DNA of 59,832 bases from Bacteroidales bacterium (GTDB taxonomy: Bacteria; Bacteroidota; Bacteroidia; Bacteroidales; PWNQ01): positions 1 to 59,832 of the forward strand of contig JAIPBW010000007.1 in NCBI GenBank assembly GCA_021738505.1, given 5' to 3'. Under the pieces are notes generated by a model. The model had not been told where the DNA came from. It ran no database searches and saw only the letters and a list, made by a program, of their open reading frames with translations. The position numbers and the translations under genes were made by a program. Shown piece by piece: positions 59,680 through 59,832 of the stretch (positions within the stretch are counted from its first letter, which is position 1; every line of letters begins with the position of its first letter).

Positions 59680-59711
59680 GTCGCCCTGTCGTAAAAAATG
59701 GACAGGACGAC
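59680..59711 (-). terminator. Terminator of the gene entering from the right
   Basis: On the minus strand GTCGTCCTGTC pairs with GACAGGGCGAC (one G-U pair) and is followed by TTTTT. On the plus strand the same stem has a C-A mismatch and no T run, so it mainly serves the minus-strand gene, though both ends are close. Confidence 0.7.
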
Positions 59712-59744
59712 CTTTGGAATTTAAAAACATTTTCTGAAAGTATG

Positions 59745-59832
59745 TTACTCGAATTTTATCGGATAGACATAATACATTTCATCACTCCCACTTAAAAAGG
59801 AATCGCTTTTTTTGACATCAAGAAAACCGGTA
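59745..59832 (-). CDS. C-terminal end of a gene cut by the right edge
   Basis: An open minus-strand frame enters from the right edge and ends at TAA (59745-59747). The visible last 28 residues run TGFLDVKKSDSFL to the C-terminal YYVYPIKFE. A terminator follows at once, which supports a real gene end. Too short to assign a function. Confidence 0.55.
   Translation of the reverse strand, partial: TGFLDVKKSDSFLSGSDEMYYVYPIKFE

Overview
The window is about 60 kb of a Bacteroidetes chromosome, probably Bacteroidales/Marinilabiliales-like and anaerobic; the tentative halophile label rests on one betaine-type methyltransferase. The phylum call rests on several signs: promoters of the TAnnTTTG type with an upstream TTG, a type IX secretion plug lipoprotein, HU-CCDC81/SPOR and OstA-like proteins, an LptD-like protein, DUF6580, a GH3-family protein, and mostly weak Shine-Dalgarno sites. 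No insertion sequence, prophage or CRISPR array was seen; apart from the methyl cluster the content looks like core chromosome.

Layout. 1-5270 (minus strand) is an rRNA operon: three spaced promoters, boxA, 16S, tRNA-Ile(GAT), tRNA-Ala(TGC), a second boxA, and a 23S gene cut by the left edge. Its spacers hold two degenerate tRNA relics. 5872-6459 (minus) is a DUF6580 membrane protein with its own promoter, a leader of about 235 nt and a terminator. 7401-22925 (plus) is a run of 12 codirectional genes: metH, metF, a MtgC/MttC-type corrinoid protein, two MttB-family methyltransferases without pyrrolysine, a hydantoinase/oxoprolinase-type ATPase, DUF1638, an MtgA-like pterin methyltransferase, a dimethylglycine/sarcosine-type N-methyltransferase, ahcY and metK, ending at a strong terminator.

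23068-35570 carries a CAP-domain lipoprotein and proline dehydrogenase (minus), then aroB-aroA, GH3, a hypothetical secreted protein, deoxynucleoside kinase, kdsB, an HU/SPOR membrane protein, trmB, an alkyltransferase-like protein and the T9SS plug. 35622-38923 (minus) is exbB-exbD-tonB-folC. 39270-47001 is envelope biogenesis: glycosyltransferase, OstA-like, MlaD, amidase and LptD-like. 47132-51477 has free methionine sulfoxide reductase, a zinc-ribbon protein, tryptophanase, ApbE and an NqrM-like protein. 51549-53507 (minus) is an RNA methyltransferase and rpsF-rpsR-rplI. 53752-59676 is dnaX, an M16 peptidase and a YiiX-like papain-fold protein. A minus-strand gene enters from the right edge.

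The most notable system is the methyl cluster. Read as a pathway, methyl groups from a quaternary amine would pass through MttB proteins to the corrinoid protein, then by the MtgA-like enzyme to tetrahydrofolate. They would then reach methionine (MetH) and S-adenosylmethionine (MetK), and finally an N-methyl acceptor (dimethylglycine-type methyltransferase), with AhcY recycling the homocysteine. This joins corrinoid demethylation directly to the activated-methyl cycle. Enzyme families are well supported by sequence; substrates and direction of flow are inference.
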